Below are positions 1 through 7,070 of a stretch of 64,000 nucleotides of DNA, one piece after another. Each line of letters opens with the position of its first letter. Position 1 is the stretch's first letter. Location: contig NZ_NKFP01000007.1 of assembly GCF_002215035.1 (NCBI RefSeq), positions 62,001 to 126,000 of the forward strand, read 5' to 3'. A program made the translations under genes and the position numbers. The notes under the pieces are model-generated. The model ran no database searches. It saw only the letters and a list, made by a program, of their open reading frames with translations, and was not told where the DNA came from. This stretch comes from Leptolyngbya ohadii IS1. GTDB lineage: Bacteria; Cyanobacteriota; Cyanobacteriia; Elainellales; Elainellaceae.

Positions 1-813
1 CTGAATGATGCCATAGCCAATCACCCAACAGGCTAGAAATCCTCCGGCTTGATAGAACGACCAGCCTAATACACTCCGCAGGAAAACGGGCAGTCCTACG
101 ACAAACCAGACATCTCTAGAGCCAAACAGAAAGAAACGCGCTGCCGATAGGATGTTAATCTCACGGCTCTTGGAAAATAGCTGGGTGAACTTCACCTTTG
201 CCTTAATTTTGCCCATGCCGCTGGGAAGCATGATTCCAGTAAACATTACCAGGATTAGCCCGATCGCCATAATCCAGAGCGATATCACAAACCCAAACGC
301 GCCGAGCAATGCGGCTCCGAGGAAGAAGCCAACGCCCTTGAGCGCATTCTTCGATCCGGTCAGCACTGCCACCCACTTAAATAGGGAGGATTGTGCTTCT
401 TGTGGGACAACCAGGCGAATTGCGCTCTTAGAACTCATTTTGGTTAGATCTTTGGCGATACCTGAAAATGCCTGGGAAGTCATGACATACAGGACGGCAA
501 GCCATTGTGCCCAGTCGCGGTTGAGAAACGACAGCATGATCAGAGCAAATACCTGAAGCCCTATGCCGCTGTAAAGCGTCACTTTTAAGCCTAACTGTGA
601 GCCAATCCAGCCACCCAAAAAATTGGTGACAATGCCAAAGACTTCGTAGAACAGGAACAGAAATGCAATCTGAATCGGAGTGTAGCCAATCTCGTTGAAA
701 TAAAGCAGCACCAGCATTCGCAGTGCGCCATCGGTTAGCGTAAAGCCCCAATAAGCGAGGGTGACGATCGCATAGTTTTTGAGGCTGGCACGGGGAGCAG
801 AGGTAGAAGTCAT
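1..813 (-). CDS. arsJ: ArsJ-type organoarsenical efflux permease (C-terminus beyond the window)
   Basis: Major-facilitator transporter that exports 1-arseno-3-phosphoglycerate made by the adjacent GAPDH, so arsenate leaves the cell as an organoarsenical. The frame is open for 271 codons from the ATG at 813 to the left edge. It translates to a very hydrophobic protein starting MTSTSAPRASLKNYAIVTL; the segment YWGFTLTDGALRMLVLLYF near residues 21-39 and the following FNEIGYTPIQIAF are typical of ArsJ. The gene starts 13 bases after the gap stop codon, so the two are almost certainly co-transcribed. The last third of the protein is missing only because the window ends. A general MFS sugar transporter is the alternative, but the gap-arsR context makes ArsJ much more likely. 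Confidence 0.9.
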   Translation of the reverse strand, partial: MTSTSAPRASLKNYAIVTLAYWGFTLTDGALRMLVLLYFNEIGYTPIQIAFLFLFYEVFGIVTNFLGGWIGSQLGLKVTLYSGIGLQVFALIMLSFLNRDWAQWLAVLYVMTSQAFSGIAKDLTKMSSKSAIRLVVPQEAQSSLFKWVAVLTGSKNALKGVGFFLGAALLGAFGFVISLWIMAIGLILVMFTGIMLPSGMGKIKAKVKFTQLFSKSREINILSAARFFLFGSRDVWFVVGLPVFLRSVLGWSFYQAGGFLACWVIGYGIIQ

Positions 814-826
814 GTCAAAGAATTCC

Positions 827-1840
827 TTAATTCAGACTCAACGCAACTTTTCGTGCCAGTTCCACCATGCGGTTGGAATAGCCCCACTCGTTGTCGTACC
901 AGGCATAGATCTTGACCTGGGTATCATCTACCACCATCGTGGAGAGCGCATCGACGATCGAAGAACGAGGATCATTCAGGTAGTCGATCGACACCAAGGG
1001 ACGCTCCTCATAGCCCAGAATGCCTTTGAGCGGCTCCTGCTCCGATGCCTGCTTCAGCAGTTGATTCACCTCTGCCACCGTTGTCGGACGAGCCACTTCA
1101 AACACGCAATCAGTGAGAGAGGCATTCAGCAGGGGAACCCGTACTGCTAGTCCATTCAGTTTGCCGTTCAGTTCGGGATAGATTAGCCCGATCGCGGTTG
1201 CAGACCCGGTACTGGTAGGAATCAGGGATAGGGCGGAAGCGCGTGCCCGGCGCAGGTCTTTGTGGGGTGCATCGACCAGCGTTTGCGTATTGGTGTTGTC
1301 GTGAATTGTCGTAACCACGCCATGCTTGATGCCGATGCCTTCATGGATTACTTTTACGACAGGTGCAAGGCAGTTCGTCGTACAGGAAGCTGCGGTTAGC
1401 AAATGGTGTTGAGCCGGGTCGTACAGGTAGTCATTGACTCCCATCACTACATTCAACGCGCCCTCTTTTACCGGAGCCGCCACAATCACCTTGCGAACGC
1501 CTCGCTTGAAGTAGGGATCAAGCGTCTCAAGGGTGCGGAATTTTCCAGAACATTCCAGCACAATGTCAACGCCCAGGTCATCCCAGGGCACATCTCCCGG
1601 CTTGGCATGTTCGGAGAAGGTAATGGGCTTACCATCGATATAAATGCGATCGTCACCAGCCGTAACATCCGGTGTCCAGCGACCATGCACTGAGTCAAAC
1701 TTCAACAGGTGAGCCGCTGCTTCGGTTCCGCCCTTCACCTCATTGATATGAACAAACTCCAGGTCTTCCCATCCCCAGGCGGCTCTCAGGTCTAATCGCC
1801 CAATCCGCCCAAATCCATTGATTCCTACCCGGATTGCCAT
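827..1840 (-). CDS. gap: Glyceraldehyde-3-phosphate dehydrogenase of the arsenate-resistance pathway
   Basis: 337-residue NAD(P)-dependent GAPDH. It begins [15 protein letters not shown], the Rossmann dinucleotide-binding start. It carries the catalytic motif ASCTTNC with Cys153 and the partner His180, and ends with the conserved [13 protein letters not shown] block. In ars islands this enzyme accepts arsenate in place of phosphate and makes 1-arseno-3-phosphoglycerate, the ArsJ substrate. It lies between arsR upstream and arsJ downstream (13-base gap). Two ArsR-type boxes precede it. It is probably a dedicated copy rather than the housekeeping glycolytic or Calvin-cycle enzyme, since it is plasmid-like in context and co-directional with arsR and arsJ. 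The role is inferred from context; the enzyme family is clear from motifs. Confidence 0.93.
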   Translation of the reverse strand: MAIRVGINGFGRIGRLDLRAAWGWEDLEFVHINEVKGGTEAAAHLLKFDSVHGRWTPDVTAGDDRIYIDGKPITFSEHAKPGDVPWDDLGVDIVLECSGKFRTLETLDPYFKRGVRKVIVAAPVKEGALNVVMGVNDYLYDPAQHHLLTAASCTTNCLAPVVKVIHEGIGIKHGVVTTIHDNTNTQTLVDAPHKDLRRARASALSLIPTSTGSATAIGLIYPELNGKLNGLAVRVPLLNASLTDCVFEVARPTTVAEVNQLLKQASEQEPLKGILGYEERPLVSIDYLNDPRSSIVDALSTMVVDDTQVKIYAWYDNEWGYSNRMVELARKVALSLN

Positions 1841-1851
1841 CGCGCCTCCAT

Positions 1852-1894
1852 TTCAACATATATTGATGAGTAGTCTATCAAGTTTTATTGATAG
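1852..1894. promoter_or_regulatory. Two ArsR-type operator boxes upstream of gap-arsJ
   Basis: Two sites match the ATCAA-N6-TTGAT operator known for cyanobacterial ArsR. At 1852-1867 the sequence is TTCAA-CATATA-TTGAT (one mismatch). At 1875-1894 it is CTATCAA-GTTTTA-TTGATAG, a perfect 7-bp dyad. The two TTGAT halves are 25 bp apart. They lie 12-54 bases upstream of the gap start codon, where a repressor would block the gap-arsJ promoter. The dyads are seen directly; binding by the arsR product encoded next door is inferred. Confidence 0.8.
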
Positions 1895-1943
1895 ATGCTA
1901 CAAGACACCCCCCCGGTCACACGGTTTAGAGAAATCGAATACC

Positions 1944-2273
1944 TTAATCCTTATCGGTGCAGGGACGGGCAGGTAGCATCGGGCTGTAGCGGCGAAACTC
2001 GGAAAGGTATTGCTCCAAGACAACAAACTGCGGCAGATTCAGGCTGTAGTAGATCCAGCGTCCTTCCTGGCGCGATCGTACAAGCTCTGCATCCTTCAGG
2101 GTCTTAAGGTGAAACGACAGCTTTGACTGAGCAACGTCGAGAGCCTCACACAGGTCACAGACGCAAAGCTCATTCTCCCGCAGAAGCTCTACAATTTTGA
2201 CGCGCAGCGGCTCTGAAAGCGCATGAAAGCCAGCGACAACAAGTTCGGAAGGGGAAGAGACTGCCTTAACCAT
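1944..2273 (-). CDS. arsR: ArsR/SmtB-family arsenic-responsive repressor
   Basis: 109-residue winged-helix metalloregulator. Residues 36-42 read ELCVCDLC in context, with Cys37, Cys39 and Cys42 in the classic As(III)-binding arrangement of ArsR. This is followed by the recognition-helix segment AQSKLSFHLKTLKDAELV. It should repress the ars promoters and release DNA on binding trivalent arsenic or antimony. It is transcribed in the same direction as pstS upstream and gap-arsJ downstream, and an operator-like dyad lies 19 bases upstream of its own start, so autoregulation is likely. Family assignment is secure; ligand and targets are inferred from motif and boxes. Confidence 0.93.
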   Translation of the reverse strand: MVKAVSSPSELVVAGFHALSEPLRVKIVELLRENELCVCDLCEALDVAQSKLSFHLKTLKDAELVRSRQEGRWIYYSLNLPQFVVLEQYLSEFRRYSPMLPARPCTDKD

Positions 2274-2291
2274 TTGGATTCACCGTGTCCC

Positions 2292-2307
2292 ATGAAGTTT
2301 TATTGAT
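2292..2307. promoter_or_regulatory. ArsR-type operator upstream of arsR
   Basis: The sequence ATGAA-GTTTTA-TTGAT matches the ATCAA-N6-TTGAT consensus with one mismatch. It shares the same GTTTTA spacer as the perfect site at 1875-1894. It sits in the 107-bp gap between pstS and arsR, just upstream of the arsR start, which suggests autorepression. Confidence 0.7.
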
Positions 2308-2380
2308 GTAGCTTCATCCTAAACCATGCGCTTTTGCCCTGACAGTAGGTGTACCCCAACACAATTCCAAAGCTTTACCT

Positions 2381-3418
2381 TTAGAACGTCTGCTCCTTTT
2401 GCAGCACCTCGTTGATCGTCAGGTAAGGTTGTGGTTTGCCGTCATAGGCTGTCCCCACTTCCCCTTTGTACAGATGCACTTTGCTAATTTCGTAGGCTTC
2501 ATTTGGCAGGGGAATATATCCAACTGCCTGTGCAGTTTGCTCGACGTTGTCCAGGTAGAACGTGACAAATTGTCCCAGTTCTGGCTTTTCCTGCGACTTC
2601 TGGAGATTGATGTAGATGAACAAAGGACGCGACAGGGGTTGATACTGCGCCTGCTCAACCGCTTCACGAGTTGGGACGATTGCCCCTTTTCCTGTACCAC
2701 CATCGATCGCTACGGCTTTAAGCTTGTCCTGGTTTTCCTCAAAATAAGCAAACCCGAAGTAACCCAGTGCATCCGGATCACTGCTGACTGCCTTCACCGT
2801 ATCGTTGTCATCCTCGCTGCCGTTGTAGTCGCGGCGGGTATTTCTGTCTCCTGCAATGACTTCGGCAAAGTAATCGTAGGTTCCAGATTGTCCCCCTGCC
2901 CCGTATAGCTTCAAGGGACGATTGGGGAAGTCCGGGCGAATCTGGTTCCAGGTCTTAATTTTCCCATCTGCTGCGGGTTCCCACATCTTCTTGAGTTCTT
3001 CGACTGTGAGCGATTGTGCCCAGGTGTTTTGAGGATTAACCACTACAGTCAGCGCGTCAAAAGCAACGGGAATTTCAACAAAGCGAACGCCTGCTTCCCG
3101 ACAAGCCGCAATTTCCTCAGTCGAGATCGGGCGAGAAGCATTGTTGATATCGGTTTCTCCCGCACAGAACTTGCGAAATCCACCCGTAGTACCCGAAAAG
3201 GCAACGGCAACCGAAGCATCTGGCTGCTTTTGTTGGAAGGCTTTGGCGATCGCATCCGTGAGCGGGTAAACCGTGCTGGAGCCGTCGATTTGTATCCTTG
3301 GTGTAGCTTGCGTTTCGGCTGTATTTGCCTGAATGCCAGCACGAGGAGCCGTGCTACAAGCAGACAATATCAGCGTGCTAACCGCCAGTAGGGAGGGAAT
3401 GCCAAACCATGCTTTCAT
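2381..3418 (-). CDS. pstS: PstS-type periplasmic phosphate-binding lipoprotein
   Basis: 345-residue solute-binding protein of the PstS family. The N-terminus is a lipoprotein signal with lipobox LSAC (Cys21). The mature part opens with IQIDGSSTVYPLTDAIA, the phosphate-binding loop found in PstS and related proteins, and later has SGTTGGFRKFC and GAGGQSGTYDYF. It should bind inorganic phosphate outside the inner membrane and deliver it to a Pst ABC transporter; no pstCAB genes are present here. Its location upstream of arsR and the strong operator palindrome in front of it suggest that arsenic induces it, so that the cell takes up phosphate selectively when arsenate competes. That role is inferred. 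Confidence 0.9.
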   Translation of the reverse strand: MKAWFGIPSLLAVSTLILSACSTAPRAGIQANTAETQATPRIQIDGSSTVYPLTDAIAKAFQQKQPDASVAVAFSGTTGGFRKFCAGETDINNASRPISTEEIAACREAGVRFVEIPVAFDALTVVVNPQNTWAQSLTVEELKKMWEPAADGKIKTWNQIRPDFPNRPLKLYGAGGQSGTYDYFAEVIAGDRNTRRDYNGSEDDNDTVKAVSSDPDALGYFGFAYFEENQDKLKAVAIDGGTGKGAIVPTREAVEQAQYQPLSRPLFIYINLQKSQEKPELGQFVTFYLDNVEQTAQAVGYIPLPNEAYEISKVHLYKGEVGTAYDGKPQPYLTINEVLQKEQTF

Positions 3419-3489
3419 ACAAACTCCACAAGTTTTCTGAGTGAGTAAATGTTTAAGAGCAGCGATCCGCCTGCTACCGCATCTAAAAA

Positions 3490-3523
3490 ACTTGATACAT
3501 CAAAACTAATTGATGGATCAAGT
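3490..3523. promoter_or_regulatory. Extended ArsR-type palindrome upstream of pstS
   Basis: A perfect ATCAA-AACTAA-TTGAT core lies at 3499-3514. It is embedded in a larger inverted repeat: ACTTGATACATCAA (3490-3503) against TTGATGGATCAAGT (3510-3523), 14-bp arms with one mismatch and a 6-bp centre. Extra TTGAT/ATCAA half-sites are therefore stacked on both sides. It is 72-105 bases upstream of the pstS start. It is probably the operator that places pstS under ArsR control. Confidence 0.75.
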
Positions 3524-3827
3524 AAGGAGGCACACAACAGCAGGAAAGTTAACAATTTTCAACATAAAAGAACTTGATAGATGCTAGATCGTTGCCCTTC
3601 TCAATCCAGATGATGCCGAGGAAGATATGAATTACTGTGTTCTCCTCAAGGCAGCAAAGTGGCTCGTGTGGTAGATGTATTGCAGGATTTGAACAGATTC
3701 ACGCCTATGTCAAGGAGCATCTGATAACCGATATGACTGCTCTAGGGCGAAAGAAGTGGTCAGAAGAAATCCGTCCAGCGATTATTTTGAGCAACATTAA
3801 CTCCATCACTACCCGAACTTTACAGAG
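3524..3827. other. Stretch without a confident gene, upstream of a small zinc-ribbon ORF
   Basis: No gene here has a convincing start. One open frame from a GTG at 3637 encodes 64 residues and stops at 3831, overlapping the next ATG by four bases (ATGA). Other frames hold short protein-like stretches that end in stops, for example a 27-codon run stopping near 3670. This pattern could be a decayed gene. A further TTGATAGATGCTA, also present at 1888-1900 beside the gap operator, lies near 3574. I see no clear terminator. Confidence 0.4.
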
Positions 3828-4046
3828 ATGAATAATCCTCCAGCTTGCCTAACCTGCTCATCTGCCTTGATCGACAAATTTGACTCGACTGGAACGCGCT
3901 GGCTCTGCCCACATTGCAATCGGCTTACTCTCATGTTTGTTAAAGAGGAGCAAAATTTTTGGGCTGGATGCCCTGATGCTCAACTCATCGGCTTTCAGTG
4001 GGGCAAGAATAGTGATCCACCTTCGCAAGACAATTCGGCATCATGA
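3828..4046 (+). CDS. Small possible zinc-ribbon protein, unknown function
   Basis: 72 residues starting MNNPPACLTCSSALIDKFD. A Cys-X2-Cys pair (CLTC) is followed about 19 residues later by CPHC, the spacing of a treble-clef or zinc-ribbon knuckle. The remainder is acidic and has no recognised domain. The start overlaps the stop of an upstream 64-codon frame (ATGA). A second open frame just downstream (4080-4283, TTG start) also contains a CPHCG motif, so this stretch may hold remnants of a duplicated or broken zinc-binding gene. I do not recognise the family, and the reading frame may not be expressed. Confidence 0.35.
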   Translation: MNNPPACLTCSSALIDKFDSTGTRWLCPHCNRLTLMFVKEEQNFWAGCPDAQLIGFQWGKNSDPPSQDNSAS

Positions 4047-4237
4047 ATACGCCTTCGCATTTCATCATGAAATCGGCAATTGACAAAGCCCTGCCACGCA
4101 CCGCTGCTAAAAGCACATCTTTTTGTTAGGGTCTGTTGTCTCTGCCCCCATTGTGGCTACTTTCAATCGGCACAATTGGTCATGAGGGGGTTCATGATCT
4201 CATCAAAGTCGATTTTGCAGTTACCAAGAACATTTCT

Positions 4238-4696
4238 CTATCCCGCAAGTGCCAAAGGCGAGAATGCACCTGCAACCTCGTGAGTCTGAGCCAGATAGCT
4301 GAAAAACTCGATCGCATTGGCGCGATCGGTTGCTTCAACGGGCTGACGATAGAGGCGTTCCAACCCATTTTTGATTTGCAAGAGTCCCGTCTTGTGAGAC
4401 AACACCGACTCTAGAATTTGGTCACGGTAGGCAATGCCAAAGGGAGTATCCGGACGGTGCAGGTACAGCACTAAATCAGTATTCTCCAGCGACTTCAGCA
4501 TAGAGGCTGCTTCCATCGCGATACAGGCACGTTCCCAGGTGGCACGACAGCGAAGATCGGCTTTCCCGTCCAGCTTGCCGTACTGTCGAATATCTTTGCG
4601 AAACTGATCCGGCGCGGGGTCTGTTCCATCCACTTCATTGAGGACTTTCCACAGCTCTGTGGCTTCCTGCTTCAGTTGCTTGAGCGTCAATTTCAT
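4238..4696 (-). CDS. Unknown plasmid protein, tandem paralogue A
   Basis: About 152 residues from the ATG at 4696 (MKLTLKQLKQEA). An in-frame ATG four codons earlier at 4708 is possible, but the chosen start aligns with the next gene, which begins MTLKLQQLKEEA. The two proteins share a pattern along their full length: an EAxxxW start, DIRxYG, a W-x-RACI-x-EA segment, then NGLERLYxQPV, ending in xLAxAG. It looks soluble and helical, with no signal peptide or membrane segment. I do not recognise the family. It sits downstream of its paralogue on the same strand, 51-63 bases apart. Confidence 0.75.
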   Translation of the reverse strand: MKLTLKQLKQEATELWKVLNEVDGTDPAPDQFRKDIRQYGKLDGKADLRCRATWERACIAMEAASMLKSLENTDLVLYLHRPDTPFGIAYRDQILESVLSHKTGLLQIKNGLERLYRQPVEATDRANAIEFFSYLAQTHEVAGAFSPLALAG

Positions 4697-4759
4697 CGCT
4701 TCGCCCATCAGGAAAAAGATTTCAGCCCTTGAACAGCTACCGCAATCACAAAATTGTTT

Positions 4760-5209
4760 TTATCCAGCAATTGCTAACGGCGGCAGGGCAATGTCAATCT
4801 GCTGCACCTGAGCAATCCGGTTCAAAAACTCCACGGCGACACCCATGTCGCTGGACCGTACAGGCTGGTAGTAGAGCCGTTCCAGTCCGTTACGAACCTG
4901 AGCTAATCCAGACGGGTACTGAAGAATAGCCTCTAACACTTCTGCATTGTAGGCTTTACTAATCTCAGTGTCGGGGTTGAGCAGATGGCGCACCATGTCC
5001 CGATTCTCCATCCCCTTCAGCAACCACAAGGCTTCAAGCTGGATGCAGGCACGCCGCCAAACTTCTTTGCGTCGCAGATCCCGACCGTTTCCATAACGGC
5101 GAATATCTGCTTTGAACTGCCCCGGTGTGGGAGCTGCACCATCCTGCATATTGAGCGTTTCCCAGGAGGAATAAGCTTCTTCTTTGAGCTGCTGAAGTTT
5201 GAGGGTCAT
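4760..5209 (-). CDS. Unknown plasmid protein, tandem paralogue B
   Basis: 149-residue soluble protein with a strong ribosome site (AGAGGAGGACATC before the ATG at 5209). It is clearly homologous to the product of 4238-4696: both have GQF/DQF-KADIRRYG-like, RACIQLEA-like and NGLERLYYQPV-like segments in the same order. The pair must come from a local duplication followed by divergence. It lies 11 bases downstream of the gene at 5221-5628, so the three probably form one operon. No motif suggests an enzyme, and no function can be assigned. Confidence 0.8.
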   Translation of the reverse strand: MTLKLQQLKEEAYSSWETLNMQDGAAPTPGQFKADIRRYGNGRDLRRKEVWRRACIQLEALWLLKGMENRDMVRHLLNPDTEISKAYNAEVLEAILQYPSGLAQVRNGLERLYYQPVRSSDMGVAVEFLNRIAQVQQIDIALPPLAIAG

Positions 5210-5220
5210 GATGTCCTCCT

Positions 5221-5628
5221 CTACCAGGGAAACAGTTTACGAGCAGTCTTTGAGCCTTTATTGGCACTATCCAGAATTTGCTTGTGCCCCTGGGCATCGT
5301 CCCGCTGCATCTGATATCGGGCTGCGACATCTCCAACAATCAGGGCACTTTGCGCTTCTTCCGGCAGCGATGCTCGATCGTTTGGAACGCCACCCGTCTC
5401 CGCATAGAGGTCAGCCGGATCGCAGCCCAACACATTCCGGGTCACGATCGCGTTCACCTGGGCATGAGTCTTGCCAGTACCCCCGCGCTGCTTAACTTCC
5501 GACTGTAATTCCTGCTGCACGGTTGCGCCATCCACCCGATGATAGGGTGTGAGTGCTTGCCCCTCTCCAAACAGGTCAAGCTGCGTCTGATCTTTTGGTT
5601 GTTGCTTGTATCGATCGAGCCAACCCAT
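5221..5628 (-). CDS. Unknown 135-residue plasmid protein
   Basis: Starts MGWLDRYKQQPKDQTQLDLF after an AAAGGAAA ribosome site. It contains the segment QLDLFGEGQALTPYHRVDG and a GGTGKTHAQVNAIV stretch, which resembles a nucleotide loop only superficially because no fold-specific flanking is present. It has no membrane segment. It probably heads an operon with the two paralogues downstream (11-base gap). Family not recognised; the -QLDLF- start resembles short linear motifs for binding the sliding clamp (QxxLF), which is only a guess. Confidence 0.75.
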   Translation of the reverse strand: MGWLDRYKQQPKDQTQLDLFGEGQALTPYHRVDGATVQQELQSEVKQRGGTGKTHAQVNAIVTRNVLGCDPADLYAETGGVPNDRASLPEEAQSALIVGDVAARYQMQRDDAQGHKQILDSANKGSKTARKLFPW

Positions 5629-5695
5629 AGAAACGTATTTCCTTTACTAGCTATATGATATTGCGCTTTGCCGGGTCTGGAACATTCGTTTTGCC

Positions 5696-6064
5696 CTAAT
5701 AATTCTTCTCCTTCGGTTCTGAAAAATCTCGCTCGACCAGATGTGAGCGCTCTTGCTGCCGCTGCATCAGTTCGTCCAAAAGCTTAAGCTGCTGTTCTAA
5801 TTCAACGATTGCATCCCGGCGTGCGATCGATCGCTCCCAAGCACGATGTTCAATACTGCCAACACGCCCCAGAGGACGAACGGTCTGCTTACCCACACTT
5901 TCTTCCTTGACCAGACGAGCATAGCAGTAGGTCTTGCCTGCTTCAGAAGTCGTTGTCGTTGTCGTCAAGAAGTAACGCGCTGGAGCTACAGCCCCGCTCT
6001 TACGAATCGCCTCAATACAGTCTAAAAGGCGTTGCTTTTCGGCTTCCAGGTGAGAAGAAAACAT
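5696..6064 (-). CDS. Unknown basic coiled-coil protein, possible DNA-associated
   Basis: 122 residues. The N-terminal helix EAEKQRLLDCIEAIRKSGAV is followed by a short beta segment (YFLTTTTTTSEAGKTYCYARL) and LGRVGSIEHRAW. It ends in a long charged helix IVELEQQLKLLDELMQRQQERS, probably a coiled coil. It is not a family I can name. The gene directly follows two copies of a conserved 30-bp dyad (6072-6101 and 6161-6190), so it is a candidate for regulation by, or for encoding, the factor that reads them. Confidence 0.7.
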   Translation of the reverse strand: MFSSHLEAEKQRLLDCIEAIRKSGAVAPARYFLTTTTTTSEAGKTYCYARLVKEESVGKQTVRPLGRVGSIEHRAWERSIARRDAIVELEQQLKLLDELMQRQQERSHLVERDFSEPKEKNY

Positions 6065-6071
6065 TACGGTT

Positions 6072-6101
6072 TTTGTAAGGTCTAGTTGCTTACCTTACAA
6101 A
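6072..6101. repeat. 30-bp dyad, copy 1 (perfect)
   Basis: TTTGTAAGGT (6072-6081), a 10-bp spacer, then ACCTTACAAA (6092-6101). The arms are perfect 10-bp inverted repeats with centres two helical turns apart, the geometry of a dimeric repressor site. It starts 8 bases upstream of the gene that starts at 6064. The same arrangement recurs at 6161-6190 and 42477-42506. Confidence 0.75.
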
Positions 6102-6160
6102 GATAATTGATAAGGAAAAGCTTTACATCTGTATCTACGAAGCTGAAAGTCATTTTGTTT

Positions 6161-6190
6161 TTTGTAATGTTCATACTTTGACCTTACAAA
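6161..6190. repeat. 30-bp dyad, copy 2
   Basis: TTTGTAATGT (6161-6170), a 10-bp spacer, then ACCTTACAAA (6181-6190). The right arm is identical to copy 1 and the left arm differs by one base. The spacer length is conserved but its sequence is not, as expected for protein-contact half-sites. Copies 1 and 2 start 89 bp apart in the 207-bp gap upstream of the gene at 5696-6064. Confidence 0.75.
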
Positions 6191-6271
6191 AGACTAAAAC
6201 ACTCAGCAACTTGGGAAAGCGTGAAATAATTTAAGGAGGGTAAGCTGCGCCATTTTGACGAAATTTTCAAG

Positions 6272-6520
6272 TTAAAACGGAGTATTGCTGTCCGTATCAT
6301 CTTTGCCTCCCTGCAATAGTCGCAAAGAACGTTTTTGAACAGTCTTTAGAGGGCTTGCATTTTGACTTGCTTCTACCATCTGAAGACATTGATCCGCTTG
6401 CTGAAGATGATGAACAACTTGATCCAGCAAAGACTTCTGTTCAGGGCTGGATTGATTACGCAGCTTGGTAATTTCAACCTCTAGCAGGCACAGTTCCGAT
6501 CGCCATTCTATGGGTAGCAT
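6272..6520 (-). CDS. Small unknown helical protein
   Basis: 82 residues from the ATG at 6520 (MLPIEWRSELCLLEVEITKL). This start is preceded by GAGGAG about nine bases upstream, better than the in-frame ATG at 6589, which lacks a ribosome site. The product is mostly predicted helix (EITKLRNQSSPEQKSLLDQV and VHHLQQADQCLQMVEA) with a basic tail. No recognised domain. The family is unknown; a small regulator or a structural plasmid protein are both possible. Confidence 0.6.
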   Translation of the reverse strand: MLPIEWRSELCLLEVEITKLRNQSSPEQKSLLDQVVHHLQQADQCLQMVEASQNASPLKTVQKRSLRLLQGGKDDTDSNTPF

Positions 6521-6618
6521 GACCCCATTCTCCTCAAAGTTTGAACAACATCTGAACAATCGATCGATTGCAGCCGCTAAAAGAAACAACTTTACGGTTT
6601 AGCTTTTTCAAATTGGAG

Positions 6619-6882
6619 TCAAAATTCTTGAAATTGTTCAGCGCAGTCTACATATCCGAAAGCAAATCCACTTCGGAGCGAAGGGTAAATTATTCTGCCC
6701 TCACGATCGAGGGGAAGAGATTTTATTCCTTCTGTGTATCCTCGCAAATAGTCTTCTTGGGAATATTGGGGCAACTCTCCAGTCGTTGCGTCTGTCTGCC
6801 CTGAAAGATGCCAGGTAAACGCAGCGTCTTGCTGCTGTTCGATCTGCTCCTGTTCCCACGCCAGTGAATCAAAAGGAGGCAT
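6619..6882 (-). CDS. Small unknown protein, WEQEQIEQQQ type
   Basis: 87 residues from the ATG at 6882 (MPPFDSLAWEQEQIEQQQDA), which has GAGG nine bases upstream. An upstream in-frame ATG at 6945 has no ribosome site and falls inside a direct repeat. The protein has an acidic, Gln-rich start and a C-terminal aromatic region (YLRGYTEGIKSL and SGFAFGYVDCAEQF). It is likely soluble. Function unknown. It is transcribed divergently from the gene at 7071. Confidence 0.6.
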   Translation of the reverse strand: MPPFDSLAWEQEQIEQQQDAAFTWHLSGQTDATTGELPQYSQEDYLRGYTEGIKSLPLDREGRIIYPSLRSGFAFGYVDCAEQFQEF

Positions 6883-6942
6883 ATTCAATTTCCTCAACAA
6901 TATTTGAAGGACCGCTTTAGAGCTGCTCTGATTATCAGTATA

Positions 6943-7024
6943 CATAATTTTAGTGAAAAAATCATAATTTTAGTGATAGAAAGCAGAAGAATATTTGTCA
7001 GGCTTTCGCTAGGATTTTCGCTAG
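6943..7024. repeat. Two sets of direct repeats between divergent genes
   Basis: CATAATTTTAGTGA occurs at 6943-6956 and 6963-6976, exactly 20 bp apart. TTTCGCTAG occurs at 7004-7012 and 7016-7024, 12 bp apart. Both sets lie in the 188-bp gap between the divergent genes starting at 6882 (minus) and 7071 (plus). The 20-bp phasing of the first pair suggests an operator read by a protein bound to one DNA face. Which protein binds is unknown. Confidence 0.55.
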
Positions 7025-7070
7025 AGATCTATAATCTTCTGGTTTGATAGACACAAGCTTGGAAGCAAGC

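Noticed and set aside
152-556. 134-codon plus-strand frame and a 107-codon minus-strand frame at 428-751
   Set aside because: Both are out of frame with, or antisense to, the clearly translated ArsJ sequence that runs from 813 to the left edge.
5221-5628. P-loop ATPase because of GGTGKT
   Set aside because: The GGTGKTH run lacks a preceding strand and any Walker B; the protein is only 135 residues.
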